The notes: a model not told the origin generated them from the letters alone. A stretch of 64,000 bases of DNA from Verrucomicrobiaceae bacterium (GCA_027484445.1 JAIXSY010000055.1:124001-188000), one strand, 5' to 3'; positions 53,814 through 63,361 are shown, numbered from the stretch's first letter. Translations and numbers: made by a program.

Positions 53814-53834
53814 GGTGATTGGAAACGAGCCGTG

Positions 53835-53863
53835 TTCATAGACGAGGTAGCGGGCATTGCCAG
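53835..53863 (-). promoter_or_regulatory. Possible promoter for tRNA-Val
   Basis: On the minus strand CTGGCA (plus 53858-53863) and TATGAA (plus 53835-53840) are separated by 17 bases. The second box is 21 bases before the tRNA. Each box matches the sigma-70 consensus at about four of six positions. Confidence 0.35.
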
Positions 53864-53937
53864 TCCTTTTTTCAAAATCACACCAGATCGGCAAATGCCT
53901 GCTGGCAGGAATGGCACGGCTTGGCATCCTGGAGTCC

Positions 53938-55692
53938 ATGACCCGCGAAGAAGCCGCTGAGATCCTGGAACGCATCGCTCTCCTGCTCGAACTGAAAGGA
54001 GAAAACCCTTTCAAAATCCGTGCCTACAAGACAGGTGCCGAGATCGTGAACACCCACCCTGGTGACATCCTGCAACTCGCACGAGAAAACGCGCTGGATG
54101 GCATCAAGGGTCTTGGGGAGGCCCTGCGCGACAAGCTGCATGAATTGGCCACCACGGGACGTCTGGAGTTCTTTGAAAAGCTGAAGGCTGAGTTCCCCGA
54201 AAGTTTGTTCGAGCTCTTCGACATCTCTGGCCTCGGTCCGAAAAAGATCGCCGCTCTTCATGGCCAACTGGGAGTGAGTTCTTTGGCGGATCTTCGACGA
54301 GTCTGCGAGTCTGGTGAGGCCGCCAAACTCAGCGGCTTCGGTGTGAAAACCGTGGAGAAGCTGCTAGAGGCCATCGCTTTTCGCGAGGCTCATGCCTCCG
54401 AGTTCCGCCTGGATCAGGTCTATGCCCTTGCCTTGGATTTGCTGGAGACCTTGCGCAGCCATCCACGGGTCTCACGGGCGGAGATTTGTGGGAGCTTTCG
54501 CCGCGGCAAAGAGGTCGTTCACGACTTGGATTTTCTCGTGGCCAGCAAACATCCGCAGGAAGTCATGGCTGACTTTGTCCGCCTGCCGCAGGTGGAAAAG
54601 ATCATCGCCCAGGGAGAGACGAAGGCCAGCATTTACGCAGCAGGCGGTCTGCAGTGTGATCTGCGGGTCGTCACTAGCAGTGAGTTTCCTTTCGCCCTTC
54701 AATACTTCACGGGTAGCAAGGAGCACAACGTGGTCATGAGATCGCGAGCCCTCGAGCGCGGGCTATCGCTGAACGAATATGGCTTTAAACCCAGCCAAGC
54801 TGGAGCCACGCTGCCGGAGGAAATTGCTGAGATTGCCGAAGAAAAGCAGATCTACCAACTGCTCGGGCTCGACTACATCGAGCCTGAACTGCGGGAAAAT
54901 GCAGGCGAGTTCGAAGCCGCCGAAAAAGGCCGATTGCCACGGCTGATCGAGCTGGAGAACCTGCGGGGTGTCTTTCACAATCACACGACCGCTAGCGATG
55001 GCAATGCCAGCCTGAGGGAGATGGCCGAGGCAGCGATGGATCTGGGGCTGCAATACTTGGGCATCGCGGATCATAGCCGGAGCAGCTTCCAGGCGAATGG
55101 TCTGGATGAGAAAAGACTGCGCGCGCAGATCGCCGAGATTCAAACACTGAATGCCGAGTTCGAAGGCAGCTTTCGGATCTTCGCTGGAAGCGAGGTCGAT
55201 ATCCTCAAAGATGGCACGCTGGACTTCCCGGATGATCTCCTGGCAGAGCTCGATTACGTCGTGGCCAGCGTTCACAACGTGTTCAACTTACCCGAAGCTG
55301 AAATGACCGAACGCATCATCCGCGCCTTGGAAAACCCTTATGTCACCATGCTGGGGCATGTCACTGGCCGACTGCTGGCCCAGCGTCCCGCTTATGCGGT
55401 GAATCTGCCAGCGATCCTTGATGCAGCAGCCCGCACGGGCACGATCATCGAGCTGAATGCGAGCCCCTGGCGGCTCGACCTGGACTGGCGCTGGTGGCGG
55501 CTCGCGGTGGAAAAAGGGGTGAAGTGCAGCGTGAATCCAGACGCCCACAGCACACGCGGCCTTCAGGATGTCATTTTTGGCATTCGCTCGGCACGCAAAG
55601 GATGGCTACGACGCCAAGACGTCGTGAATTGCCTTCCGCTCGGAGAGATCGAGACCGAACTGCTGCGGAAACGCAAAGCAGCGGCCCATTAG
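53938..55692 (+). CDS. polX: DNA polymerase/3'-5' exonuclease PolX
   Basis: From ATG 53938 the product is 584 residues, the normal size. Order: an N-terminal 8-kDa-type helix-hairpin-helix region (IKGLGEALRDKLHELATTGR, ISGLGPKKIAALHGQLGV), the family X polymerase palm with CGSFRRGKEVVHDLDFLVA (Gly-Ser and the Asp-x-Asp metal pair) and LQYFTGSKEHNV, and a C-terminal PHP exonuclease domain (VFHNHTTASDGNASL, YLGIADHS, FRIFAGSEVDIL). It should fill short gaps in base excision repair and proofread. It follows tRNA-Val divergently; GGAG lies three bases before the ATG. An earlier start at 53857 is possible but poorly supported. Confidence 0.95.
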   Translation: MTREEAAEILERIALLLELKGENPFKIRAYKTGAEIVNTHPGDILQLARENALDGIKGLGEALRDKLHELATTGRLEFFEKLKAEFPESLFELFDISGLGPKKIAALHGQLGVSSLADLRRVCESGEAAKLSGFGVKTVEKLLEAIAFREAHASEFRLDQVYALALDLLETLRSHPRVSRAEICGSFRRGKEVVHDLDFLVASKHPQEVMADFVRLPQVEKIIAQGETKASIYAAGGLQCDLRVVTSSEFPFALQYFTGSKEHNVVMRSRALERGLSLNEYGFKPSQAGATLPEEIAEIAEEKQIYQLLGLDYIEPELRENAGEFEAAEKGRLPRLIELENLRGVFHNHTTASDGNASLREMAEAAMDLGLQYLGIADHSRSSFQANGLDEKRLRAQIAEIQTLNAEFEGSFRIFAGSEVDILKDGTLDFPDDLLAELDYVVASVHNVFNLPEAEMTERIIRALENPYVTMLGHVTGRLLAQRPAYAVNLPAILDAAARTGTIIELNASPWRLDLDWRWWRLAVEKGVKCSVNPDAHSTRGLQDVIFGIRSARKGWLRRQDVVNCLPLGEIETELLRKRKAAAH

Positions 55693-55707
55693 TCCCCTGC
55701 GGAGCAC

Positions 55708-57060
55708 TCAGCAATCCTTCAAATGCTCCTTGGTTTCCTGCGCAACGACACGGCTCAGGCAAATCAAGCAAATCAAATTCGGCACGGCCATCAGTCCATT
55801 CGCAGCATCCGAAAAATCCATGACTGCTGCCGCCGGCTGCACGGAACCGACGAGCACCATGATGACCCAGAGAATGCGGTAGGGTTTCACCGCGCGCGGG
55901 CCGATGAGGTATTCTGCTGCCTTTTCCCCGTAGTAACTCCACCCCAGGATGGTGGAAAAAACAAAGGTCGTCAGCCCAAACAACAGCAAGAGAGGACCCA
56001 TGCTATGAAGGTCCGCAAAAGCCGCGTGCGTCAGGGCTTCCTTGGCAAGGCCATCTTTCCAGTGACCACTGCTGACCAGCACCAGACCGGTCATGGCACA
56101 AACAACGACCGTATCCCAAAACGTGGCCGTGGAAGAAACCAGCGCCTGACGCACCGGATTCCGCGTCTGCGCGGCAGCTGCCACGATCGGCGCGCTGCCC
56201 AGGCCTGATTCATTGGAGAAAAGCCCCCGAGCGATGCCTGCCTGCACGGCCTGACGTAGCGTGGCACCGACAAAACCACCCACAGCCGCATGACCCGTGA
56301 AAGCCCCTTCCAGAATTTCCGACAAAGCACCGGGCAGAAGCGCGGCGTTTTTGATCAGGATCAACAAACAGCCAATGACATAGCCCACCGCCATGATCGG
56401 CACGAGGTAGCTGCAAAAACGTGCGATGCTTTTCACCCCGCCCAAAGTCACGGCCGCCGTGATGGCCGCCATGATCAGGCCTGCCGTCCAGCGCAGTGTC
56501 GCCTCTGACTCCGCCGCCGGCTTGACCCATTCCTTCAGCGTGCCGACCACCGAGTTCGCCTGAAACATGTTGCCGATGCCAAACGCCGCGATGCAGGTGA
56601 AGATGGCGAAGACTACGCCTAGCCACTTTTGCCCTAGCCCACGCTCCAGTGCATACATCGGGCCACCAGCCCAGGAGCCATCGGGCATCTGCACACGATA
56701 TTTCACCGCGAGCACAGCTTCAGCATACTTGGTGGCGATGCCAAAGATCCCCGTCAGCCACATCCAAAACACGGCACCAGGTCCCCCCGTGGCGATGGCA
56801 CCTCCCACCCCGATGATATTGCCAGCTCCGATGGTGGCCGCGAGAGCTGTCATCAGCGCTCCAAACTGCGTTACATCCCCTTCTCCCTCTTTCTCCTTCG
56901 AAAAAGAGATTCGAATGGCTTTGCCAAGGTGCCTTTGGATAAAACCTGTGCGCACAGTCATGTAGAGGTGCGTGCCGAAAAGCAGTGCGATGAGAGGAAG
57001 CCCCCAGACAAATCCAGAGAGGTCAGCAGCGAATTGGGCAAAGTCCATGCCACACTCCAT
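55708..57060 (-). CDS. AGCS-family alanine/glycine:cation symporter
   Basis: The 450-residue product has about 10-11 membrane helices and AGCS features: ALAATIGAGNIIGVGGAIATGGPGAVFWMW, ALERGLGQKWLG, FSNESGLGSAPIVAAAAQT, which is the most diagnostic block, and STATFWDTVVVCAMTGLVL. The family imports alanine or glycine with Na+ or H+. ATG 57060 and ATG 57048 are both possible starts. Its stop is 15 bases from the polX stop (convergent), and the alpha/beta hydrolase gene ends 34 bases upstream on the same strand. Confidence 0.95.
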   Translation of the reverse strand: MECGMDFAQFAADLSGFVWGLPLIALLFGTHLYMTVRTGFIQRHLGKAIRISFSKEKEGEGDVTQFGALMTALAATIGAGNIIGVGGAIATGGPGAVFWMWLTGIFGIATKYAEAVLAVKYRVQMPDGSWAGGPMYALERGLGQKWLGVVFAIFTCIAAFGIGNMFQANSVVGTLKEWVKPAAESEATLRWTAGLIMAAITAAVTLGGVKSIARFCSYLVPIMAVGYVIGCLLILIKNAALLPGALSEILEGAFTGHAAVGGFVGATLRQAVQAGIARGLFSNESGLGSAPIVAAAAQTRNPVRQALVSSTATFWDTVVVCAMTGLVLVSSGHWKDGLAKEALTHAAFADLHSMGPLLLLFGLTTFVFSTILGWSYYGEKAAEYLIGPRAVKPYRILWVIMVLVGSVQPAAAVMDFSDAANGLMAVPNLICLICLSRVVAQETKEHLKDC

Positions 57061-57094
57061 AGCGGCACGAGGCTAAAGAGGCCAAGCCTGAATT

Positions 57095-57973
57095 TCAGGA
57101 AATCAGCGGCTTCTCCAGCGCATGACACAGAATCTGGTCAATGTGAGCGATGGGCAGCGAGTAATGGCCTTCTTTCTCGAGCCAGTGCGTCGTCGTGTGC
57201 GGCATCAAGGCTGCGATTTGCTCGCTGTATTTCCAGGAGATGTTTCGGTCCTCTTTGCCATGCCAAAAGTGCACCAACGTGCCGATCGCACCGACCTCAA
57301 AACCCCATTCGGACAGATAAATGTCAGCGTCTGCGATGACATGGCTCGGGCCTCGCCGCAGTGCCTCTAAAATGCCATGACGCACGACCTGGAAGTTTTG
57401 TGGATCCGACAAGACACGACGGTCCTCACTGCCCAGCATCTGCATGAGCCAGCTCACCGGAAAGCGCTGCGGTTCTCCGCGGCTGATCTTTTCCCCCACT
57501 CGCAGCAAAAGCCCCAGCAGTGAAGGAAAAGGAGCCCGCAGGCGGATCATCAGCCGATACAGCCAGAACATGTGCTGGAAGCCAAGGAACAGCAGAGGTG
57601 GTGCCCCACAGCACACGGTGGCACTGAGGATACGCTCAGGCATAGTATAAGCCGTGGCCAGCACGTAAGGACCACCGCCAGACCAACCCATGAGGTGAAA
57701 TCGCTCTGCCCCGACATGCATGGCTAACTCAGCCTGCATGGCTGGCCAGTCGAGCAGCCGGCGCCCAGGCTGAAAGTCAGAGAGCCCGATGCCAGGGCGA
57801 TCTGGGGCGATGATCCGCAGCCCATGCTTTTTCGCCACTTCGTCCATCAGCTGCCCTTGCACGCGAGCACTCGGCCATCCGTGGTAGTAAAACATCACCT
57901 GCCCATCTGGGGCACCATATTCAGCGTAACCTAGAGTGAGGCCGCTGCGGAGTTTCAGGAGATGATCAGACAT
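57095..57973 (-). CDS. Alpha/beta hydrolase
   Basis: The 292-residue product has the alpha/beta hydrolase nucleophile elbow GWSGGGPYVLATAY (Ser at about residue 96), the oxyanion-loop start YYHGWPSARVQGQL, and a C-terminal acid-His pair in WHGKEDRNISW and EKEGHYSLPIAHI. An IAPDRPGIGLSD block resembles haloalkane dehalogenase and esterase relatives. The substrate is unknown. It has no signal peptide and is probably cytoplasmic. It is divergent from the DUF4112 gene, with 93 bases between starts. Confidence 0.92.
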   Translation of the reverse strand: MSDHLLKLRSGLTLGYAEYGAPDGQVMFYYHGWPSARVQGQLMDEVAKKHGLRIIAPDRPGIGLSDFQPGRRLLDWPAMQAELAMHVGAERFHLMGWSGGGPYVLATAYTMPERILSATVCCGAPPLLFLGFQHMFWLYRLMIRLRAPFPSLLGLLLRVGEKISRGEPQRFPVSWLMQMLGSEDRRVLSDPQNFQVVRHGILEALRRGPSHVIADADIYLSEWGFEVGAIGTLVHFWHGKEDRNISWKYSEQIAALMPHTTTHWLEKEGHYSLPIAHIDQILCHALEKPLIS

Positions 57974-58066
57974 TCAGAGGGGGGACTAAGGATGAGCCTA
58001 GGGCAAAGCGCCGCCAGCGCAACCGAGCGCTAGTTTTTTCATCATTTGCAGCCGCAGATCTGTCTC

Positions 58067-58675
58067 ATGCCGGGCTTGTTTGCCCATGCTTCGATGCCAC
58101 CCTCCGCCCCCACCTCCATGCCCTCCCCCGCCCCCCAGGCTCACATTGATGAAATCCTGCGCCCTCGCGCTCCTGATGCTGGCGGTCATCCGGCGGCAGG
58201 AAAGACGGTCGCCGGTGAGTCCGAGGTCGCTCGCTTTTTGGCCAAGTGGTTGGATGATTTCCTGCGCATCCCAGGCACCGATTTCAAAATCGGACTCGAT
58301 CCTCTGCTGGCGATTTTTCCCGGCATCGGCAGTGCGGTTTCTTCGGCAGGGGGTTTGGTCATTTTGATCGAGGCCCTGCGCAGTCAGGTCAGCCTGCCCG
58401 TGCTGCTGCGCATGGGGGGAAACATGCTGGTGAACTCGCTTCTGGATTCACTGCCGGCCGTCGGCCCCGTTGCCTCGGCTTTTTTCAAATCAAACCTTCG
58501 CAACCTAACGCTGCTGCAAACCTGGCAGGCAGGTCAGCATGAAGAAGTGCGGCGTAGCACCACACGCCTCTGGCTTGGGCTTGGCCTGCTGCTCTTCGTC
58601 TTTGGACTGACCCTCATGGGGCTGATCGTCGCGAACCTTTACTTGCTGAAAATGCTCTTCTTCAGCACGACCTAG
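58067..58675 (+). CDS. DUF4112 membrane protein
   Basis: The 202-residue product (ATG 58067; ATG 58094 is also possible) has a Pro-rich start of about 55 residues. A DUF4112 core follows: LDDFLRIPGTDFKIGLDPLLAIFPGIGSAVSSAGG, which matches the family hallmark of an R-x-P-G-T block before a P-G-I-G helix, then VNSLLDSLPAVGPVASAFFKSN. One strong membrane helix lies at the end (LWLGLGLLLFVFGLTLMGLIVANLYLL). The family's function is unknown. It is in the same direction as the GspE-like gene, 101 bases upstream of it. Confidence 0.88.
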   Translation: MPGLFAHASMPPSAPTSMPSPAPQAHIDEILRPRAPDAGGHPAAGKTVAGESEVARFLAKWLDDFLRIPGTDFKIGLDPLLAIFPGIGSAVSSAGGLVILIEALRSQVSLPVLLRMGGNMLVNSLLDSLPAVGPVASAFFKSNLRNLTLLQTWQAGQHEEVRRSTTRLWLGLGLLLFVFGLTLMGLIVANLYLLKMLFFSTT

Positions 58676-58776
58676 CTGACTCAATCGCGAAGCCCAGACA
58701 TCTTTTGACGAAACTCCATGCCGTGCAGGGCGTTGCAGTGCAGATTCTTTTTTCCCCAAGCTCCCTCCCTGCTCTC

Positions 58777-60468
58777 ATGGTCGCCACGATTTCCGATGTC
58801 CTCCTCGCCACGGCTCAAAAAGTCGGCTGTCGGGATCAATCCCGGCTCCGCCATGCCCTCGATGAAGCGAGCGACAAGCGACTGCCGCTGATCGAGGCCG
58901 TGCTGGACGCGAATCTAGTCGATGAGGAGCGCTTCTTTGCCGAACTGGCCGATGCCCTGCGCCTGCCCTTTGCCAGTGAAGACCAAGATCCCCAGGAAGG
59001 GCTGCACAATCGTTTCCCGGCCAAGCTAGCCCTGCGTCACCGCATTTATCCCGAACATGTCAGCGCCCAGGAAGCCGTGCTGCTGACCTACAATCCCTTT
59101 GACCTCAGCGCACGTCAGGCCGTCGGACAGGAACTGCGCAAACGCGTCCACTGGAAGATCGCCAGCCGCCATCGCATCCTCGAATCCCTCCACCAGGGCT
59201 ATGGCGTCGGTGCCGAAAACTTCGAAGAGCTGCTCGAAGGGCGCGAAGGCCAGCAGGAAGACGACGACATGAAGCAGGAGACCACCGTCCTGGACGAGGC
59301 CGATGAAGAAGCGACAGTGATGAACTTCGTGAATCAAATCTTCCGCGAAGGCTTGAAGGAACGAGCCACGGACATCCACGTCGAGCCGCTGGAGCGTGAC
59401 CTGCGCATCCGCTACCGCATTGATGGCAAGCTCATTGAAGTGCCCGTGCCACCCAACATGCGGCTGCTGCAAAACTCCCTGGTCTCGCGTCTGAAAATCA
59501 TGGCGCACCTAGACATCGCCGAGCGCCGCCTACCGCAAGATGGCCGCATCAACCTAGAGCTCGACGGAGAGCCCATCGACGTCCGCGTCGCCACCATCCC
59601 CAGCGTCAATGGCGAGTCCGTGGCCCTCCGCCTGCTCACCCGCAAAAAGTTCGACATGGCCGCCATCGGCCTCGATGCCGACACCGAGGCCAAATTCCGC
59701 AAACTCATCGGCTACCCAAACGGCATCATCCTCATCACCGGCCCCACCGGCTCAGGCAAGAGCACCACGCTCTACACCCTACTCAAGGAGCTGAACACCA
59801 AAGAGCGGCGCATCGTCACCATCGAAGACCCGGTGGAAAACAAGCTCGACGGCATCATCCAAATCGCCGTGAAGCCTGAGATCGACCTCACCTTTGCGGC
59901 CGGCCTGCGCAGTATCCTGCGTGGTGATCCGAACGTCATCATGGTCGGAGAAATGCGTGACCAAGAAACGGTCGAAATCGCCATCCGCGGTGCGCTCACC
60001 GGTCACTTGGTGCTCTCCACCCTGCACACCAACGACGCCGTGGGCGGCATCTCCCGCCTGCTCGACATGGGCATCGAGCCCTTCATGGTCTCCTCCTCCG
60101 TGCGCGCCTTCCAGGCCCAGCGTCTTGTCCGCACCCTCTGCCCGCACTGCAAAGAGCCTACCCAGCACGAAGACAGCTACCTGCGCGCCATCGGCTTCCC
60201 CCTGGAATGGAAATCCAAGCTCTACCGCCCCGTGGGCTGCCGCTCCTGCCGTGGCACCGGCTTCACCGGCCGTCTTGCCATCATGGAGATCTGCATGATG
60301 ACCGAAAAGCTCCAGGAAAAGATCAACCTGCGCGCCACCGCCATGGAACTGAAAGCTCAAGCGCTCCAAGATGGCATGGTCCCCATGCGCCAGTATGGCT
60401 TCCGCAAGGCTGCCGAAGGCATCACCACCCTGGAAGAAGTCATGACCGTCACCGCGGCCAGTGAGTGA
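58777..60468 (+). CDS. Type II secretion/type IV pilus assembly ATPase (GspE/PilB)
   Basis: From ATG 58777 the product is 563 residues. It carries the N-terminal T2SSE domain, the ATPase with Walker A GPTGSGKSTTL, the Asp box around TIEDPVENKL, Walker B NVIMVGEMRD, and the His box GHLVLSTLHTNDA. A C-terminal tetra-Cys zinc site is in CPHCKEP and GCRSCRGTGF. These ATPases power pilus or pseudopilus polymerisation. No gspF, gspG, gspD, pilC or pilM gene is in the window, so it is an orphan. DUF4112 upstream is not a known partner. Confidence 0.95.
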   Translation: MVATISDVLLATAQKVGCRDQSRLRHALDEASDKRLPLIEAVLDANLVDEERFFAELADALRLPFASEDQDPQEGLHNRFPAKLALRHRIYPEHVSAQEAVLLTYNPFDLSARQAVGQELRKRVHWKIASRHRILESLHQGYGVGAENFEELLEGREGQQEDDDMKQETTVLDEADEEATVMNFVNQIFREGLKERATDIHVEPLERDLRIRYRIDGKLIEVPVPPNMRLLQNSLVSRLKIMAHLDIAERRLPQDGRINLELDGEPIDVRVATIPSVNGESVALRLLTRKKFDMAAIGLDADTEAKFRKLIGYPNGIILITGPTGSGKSTTLYTLLKELNTKERRIVTIEDPVENKLDGIIQIAVKPEIDLTFAAGLRSILRGDPNVIMVGEMRDQETVEIAIRGALTGHLVLSTLHTNDAVGGISRLLDMGIEPFMVSSSVRAFQAQRLVRTLCPHCKEPTQHEDSYLRAIGFPLEWKSKLYRPVGCRSCRGTGFTGRLAIMEICMMTEKLQEKINLRATAMELKAQALQDGMVPMRQYGFRKAAEGITTLEEVMTVTAASE

Positions 60469-60998
60469 AGGCTGGGCAACAAACCGCCGCAGCGTGCTGC
60501 CCCTCGGCTGGGTCCCCAGAAGAGAGACTCCCAAGCTCATCCAGAGGAGCGCGGACACTCTTGTCCGCTTCTTTCATCCTCGCGGCTCCGCCGCCTTTCG
60601 TTGACTGGCGGACAGGAGTGTCCGCCCTCCCTTCTTTGCCCCAGACAGAGCCTACACGCGCTCCACCCTTCGTCAGCGTGCTCAGCGCGCGGTTCTTTGA
60701 ACCGTGAAACGCATCGCAAACACCGGCCTCATCGTCGGGCTACTCACAAGCAACGATCCTTCATCATGCCAGGGCGTTTGCAGAGCTCCGCGCAAACAGT
60801 CAGACGCGGCAGAGACAGCCCGCCACACCTTACCGCCAGGACATCAGTCGCCGCCGCCACGCGTGAATTCGACGAGATTTGAGGTGCTGCCACCCGGGGC
60901 AGCTTGGCCAGTGATCTGGGGCCGCACGGGATGGGGGGCGCGGGGTGATTTCACTGCTTGAAAGAAAGGGCAGCGCGGCGACGACTGTTGCGCCACCC
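60469..60998. other. 530-base intergenic region containing a REP-like repeat
   Basis: Between the GspE-like stop and the DUF1080 start I see no convincing gene. The only clear structure is the double palindrome at 60551-60625. The rest holds short frames without coding character, and no terminator after the GspE-like gene is evident. Confidence 0.6.
60551..60625. repeat. REP-like paired palindromes
   Basis: GCGGACACTCTTGTCCGC (60551-60568) and GCGGACAGGAGTGTCCGC (60608-60625) are each palindromic (GCGGACA/TGTCCGC) and are also reverse complements of each other at 17 of 18 positions. Between them lies a CGCGGCTCCGCCG-type G+C-rich stretch. This is the architecture of a bacterial interspersed mosaic or REP element. 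Confidence 0.75.
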
Positions 60999-62432
60999 AT
61001 GAAACTTCACGCGCTCTGTGCTTCCACGCTTCTTTTTCCCCTCCTGACCTCTGCGGAGGATCTGAATGTGCCGCCGGAGGGCTTCACGGCGCTGTTCAAT
61101 GGTCAGGATCTTTCGGGCTGGTTTGGCTGGGGTACGCAGGACCCGGTGGATCTCAGCAAAATGTCACCCGAGGAAAAGGCGACCTACCAGACCCGCTCCA
61201 TCGAAGGCGGCCTGCTGGATGCCAAAGGCGTGGACAAGGGCGATCACCTGAAGGCACACTGGAAGGTCGAAAACGGGGAACTGGTGAATGATGGCAAGGG
61301 CCTGTACCTCACCACGATGAAGGATTACGGCGACTTCGAACTGCGGGTGGACTACAAGATGCTGCCGCTGGGAGACAGTGGGATCTACCTGCGCGGCACG
61401 CCCCAGGTGCAGATCTGGGACTACACGGAGGAGCCCAAGTTCAAGCTGGGCGCTGACAAGGGCTCTGGCGGTCTTTGGAACAACAAAAACGAGGAAGGAA
61501 AGCACCCGCTGAAGCGCATGGACAAGCCCTTTGGCGAATGGAACCGCTTTGACATCAAGATGATCGGAGAGCGCGTGACCGTGAAGCTGAATGGCGAGGT
61601 GGTGGTGAAGGATGCGCCGCTGGAGAACTACTTTGCCAACCGGAAGGCGGGCTATGTGGCCTTTGGCAAAAACGCACCGAAAGACGCGAAGGCTGAGAAA
61701 CTGCCCAATGGCTGGATGCCTGATCCGGTGTATGCCCGCGGGCCGATCCAGCTGCAGACGCACGGCAGTGAGATCCGCTGGCGCAATGTTTTCATCCGTG
61801 AAATCAGCGCTGAGGAGGCAAATCGTGAACTCGCCACGCGGGATGCGGAGGGCTTTGTGGAGATGGTGAATGGCAAGGACCTGAGCAACTGGCAGGGTGC
61901 CGTGGAGAATTACGAAGTCGTGGATGGTGCGATCGTGTGCAAAAAGGGCAAGGGCGGCGATCTGCTGACCCAAGAAGAATTCGAAAACGGCATCATCCGG
62001 GTGGAGTTCAAGCTGCCTGAGGCGGGGAACAATGGCATCGCCCTACGCACGCCTCTGGGCGGGCATTCGGCGGCAGATGGGCTGGAGCTGCAGGTGATCG
62101 ATAGCGATGGCTACAATGCGAAGCAGGCAGCAGCCGGCAAACAAGGCCTGGAGCCCTACCAGTATCATGGCAGCCTTTACCACTGCGTGGGGGCCAAGCA
62201 TGGGTACCTGCGCCCCGTGGGTGAGTGGAATTTCCAAGAGATCGAAGTGCGCGGTCAACACATCAAGGTGACGCTGAACGGCACGAAGATTCTGGACGTG
62301 GATCTGGATCAACTGGATCGCAGTCAGATCAAAAATCCCCCCCAAGGTCTGGACCGCCGCTCTGGGTTCATTGGCTTTGCCGGACACAGTGACCCGGTGG
62401 CATTCCGCAGCTTTAAGGTGAAGCGCCTGTAA
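60999..62432 (+). CDS. Secreted protein with two DUF1080 (3-keto-disaccharide hydrolase-like) domains
   Basis: From ATG 60999 the product is 477 residues with a signal peptide (KLHALCASTLLFPLLTSA). The first DUF1080 domain covers about 20-260 (FTALFNGQDLSGWFGW, FELRVDYKMLPLGDSGIYLRG, YFANRKAGYVAFG) and the second about 280-475 (FVEMVNGKDLSNWQGAVENY, GIIRVEFKLPEAGNNGIALR, RRSGFIGFAGHSDPVAFRSF). The family is a LamG-like concanavalin fold; some members cleave 3-keto-glucosides. Two copies in tandem are common in Verrucomicrobia. It is preceded by the REP-like region and followed by a strong terminator. Confidence 0.93.
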   Translation: MKLHALCASTLLFPLLTSAEDLNVPPEGFTALFNGQDLSGWFGWGTQDPVDLSKMSPEEKATYQTRSIEGGLLDAKGVDKGDHLKAHWKVENGELVNDGKGLYLTTMKDYGDFELRVDYKMLPLGDSGIYLRGTPQVQIWDYTEEPKFKLGADKGSGGLWNNKNEEGKHPLKRMDKPFGEWNRFDIKMIGERVTVKLNGEVVVKDAPLENYFANRKAGYVAFGKNAPKDAKAEKLPNGWMPDPVYARGPIQLQTHGSEIRWRNVFIREISAEEANRELATRDAEGFVEMVNGKDLSNWQGAVENYEVVDGAIVCKKGKGGDLLTQEEFENGIIRVEFKLPEAGNNGIALRTPLGGHSAADGLELQVIDSDGYNAKQAAAGKQGLEPYQYHGSLYHCVGAKHGYLRPVGEWNFQEIEVRGQHIKVTLNGTKILDVDLDQLDRSQIKNPPQGLDRRSGFIGFAGHSDPVAFRSFKVKRL

Positions 62433-62465
62433 GCCGGGAGACTTGGCTGAATTTCTTTTTGTCCT

Positions 62466-62503
62466 CAAGCCGTGGAGACGCTGGGCTTCACGGCTTGTTT
62501 TTT
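62466..62503 (+). terminator. Rho-independent terminator of the DUF1080 gene
   Basis: CAAGCCGTG (62466-62474) pairs perfectly with CACGGCTTG (62489-62497) and is followed by six T (62498-62503). It is 33 bases after the DUF1080 stop. It may also affect the convergent sigma-factor transcript, because the minus strand has an A-poor exit. Confidence 0.9.
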
Positions 62504-62537
62504 GGACAGGGATTCCGAGCGGGAGATGGGCTGGGGA

Positions 62538-63236
62538 TCAGGTGTCTTCCTCCCAATGACCTGCGAGGTGCTTGCGAAGCTCCATCCGTGCGCGGAAGAG
62601 TAGGCTCTTCAAGGCTGGCAGGGACATCTTCAGGATCTCGCAGATCTGCTCGTAGGGCATTTCTTCGTGGCGACGCAAGACGACCGCGAGGCGCTGCTTT
62701 TCTGGCAAAGCCGCGATGGCTTTCTCCAAAGCGGATTCTAGCTCATGGTGCTGCACATGCTGGTCAGGCGCAGGACGCGTGGTGTCGATGTATTGCCGCT
62801 GGGGAGTGTCATCGCTGCTGGGATCGGTCTCCAGAGCCACTTCCTTCCGTCGCCCACGACGCCGGGTTTCATTGAAGACGAGGTTCCTCAGGATGGTGAA
62901 CATCCAGGTTGTGAACTTTGCCGTGGGCTCGTAGCGGGGTGCGCTCTTCCAGATGCGGAGGAAGAGCTGCTGGGCGATGTCGTGGGCATCGTCCACATTG
63001 CCTAACATGCGTGTGGCGGTGCCGATGACCATGCGTTGGTGCAGTTCGACGAGGCGCTCGAAGGCGTGAATGTCTCCCTCTTTCACTCGCAGCATGAGAC
63101 GGACGCTTTCCTCATCGCACGAAGTGGCCTCCGCGCCGATGGCGTGGGATGGAGCGAGGGGGGACCATTCCGGTTCCGGCATGAGAAGTTCGGGCAGGAG
63201 ACCGGCGATGCTAGCGGCAGTCATGCGGAGCTTCAA
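62538..63236 (-). CDS. ECF-type RNA polymerase sigma factor
   Basis: The 232-residue product (ATG 63236; ATG 63224 is also possible) has a variable N-terminal 45 residues. Sigma region 2 follows with DAHDIAQQLFLRIWKSAPRYEPTAKF and FTTWMFTILRNLVFNETRRRGR, then an acidic linker, and region 4 with LPEKQRLAVVLRRHEEMPYEQICEILKMSLPALKSLLFRARMELRKHL. It should direct RNA polymerase to a small regulon. No anti-sigma gene follows; its 3' side meets the convergent DUF1080 terminator. Promoter target is unknown. Confidence 0.92.
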   Translation of the reverse strand: MKLRMTAASIAGLLPELLMPEPEWSPLAPSHAIGAEATSCDEESVRLMLRVKEGDIHAFERLVELHQRMVIGTATRMLGNVDDAHDIAQQLFLRIWKSAPRYEPTAKFTTWMFTILRNLVFNETRRRGRRKEVALETDPSSDDTPQRQYIDTTRPAPDQHVQHHELESALEKAIAALPEKQRLAVVLRRHEEMPYEQICEILKMSLPALKSLLFRARMELRKHLAGHWEEDT

Positions 63237-63361
63237 CTCCGGGGGCGGGCCGCGGTTTCAGAAGAAAATTCTGCCCTGAACCCGGATGCCAAAGTTCAGT
63301 GGGGCAAGGATGCCCCGCACACCGAGAACTTCTGAATCCGGGCTGAACCGCTCTCCGCCGT

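Noticed and set aside
57990..58046. Hairpin followed by TTTTTT near 58033
   Set aside because: It lies between two divergent genes, so neither transcript would need a terminator there, and the stem is weak.
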